A DNA stretch of 21,509 nt, from the IMG/VR virus record IMGVR_UViG_3300022707_001171, positions 1 through 21,509 of that record; one strand, 5' to 3'. The notes under the pieces were generated by a model. It ran no database searches. It worked only from the letters and a program-made list of their open reading frames with translations, and was not told where the DNA came from. The position numbers and the translations under genes were made by a program. Origin of the DNA: a virus. This document shows, piece after piece, positions 21,487 through 21,509 of the stretch (its first letter is position 1; the number at the start of each line of letters is the position of its first letter).

Positions 21487-21509
21487 GCCTTTCCACTTAA
21501 AACAGTAAT

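Overview
The window reads as one side of a tailed-phage genome of the P22/Sf6 podovirus type. Nearly all genes lie on the minus strand as a tightly packed late operon, so transcription runs from right to left. The TerS resembles Sf6 gp1. The TerL, portal, scaffold, coat, gp4 tail adaptor and gp10 plug resemble P22 gp2, gp1, gp8, gp5, gp4 and gp10 in motifs, length and order. This suggests a short-tailed dsDNA phage or prophage of a Gram-negative, probably gammaproteobacterial, host. No integrase, repressor, polymerase or lysis gene is visible. Family assignments were made by eye from the translations, without database searches. Layout from right to left: a small beta-rich protein (21.3-21.5 kb); a strong sigma70-type promoter (about 21.2 kb) followed by an unusual leader of about 345 nt with fragmentary short reading frames; eight small, closely coupled genes (18.4-20.8 kb), including a double zinc-ribbon protein and a CopG/BrnA-type antitoxin-like protein; TerS, TerL and portal (14.4-18.4 kb); a five-gene cassette on the plus strand with its own promoter (13.5-14.4 kb), including a Phd-like antitoxin and a 33-residue membrane peptide missed by simple ORF calling; scaffold and coat; a terminator-like hairpin just after coat; a small spacer gene and the gp4 homologue with a C-terminal extension; a receptor-binding module (4.3-10.0 kb) inserted between gp4 and gp10, made of an adaptor, a fibre of about 1534 residues, and a LamG-like protein; then gp10 and small virion genes, ending in a DNA-transfer-like protein with an S74 chaperone-type tail. 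Two late genes are broken in this sequence. The fibre reading frame is cut by one in-frame TGA at 9245-9247, inside a recognisable module. The gp10 frame is cut by a perfect 25-bp tandem duplication (3379-3428); removing one copy restores a 475-residue protein. The first 144 bases of the window are an exact inverted copy of 3260-3403, and this copy begins precisely at the boundary between the two 25-bp units. That shared breakpoint points to an amplification or assembly chimera rather than biology, and it makes the last residues of the leftmost gene artificial. The most interesting biology is the counter-oriented cassette between portal and scaffold, two antitoxin-like proteins without partner toxins, the interrupted fibre, and the leader containing a decayed or recoded small gene.
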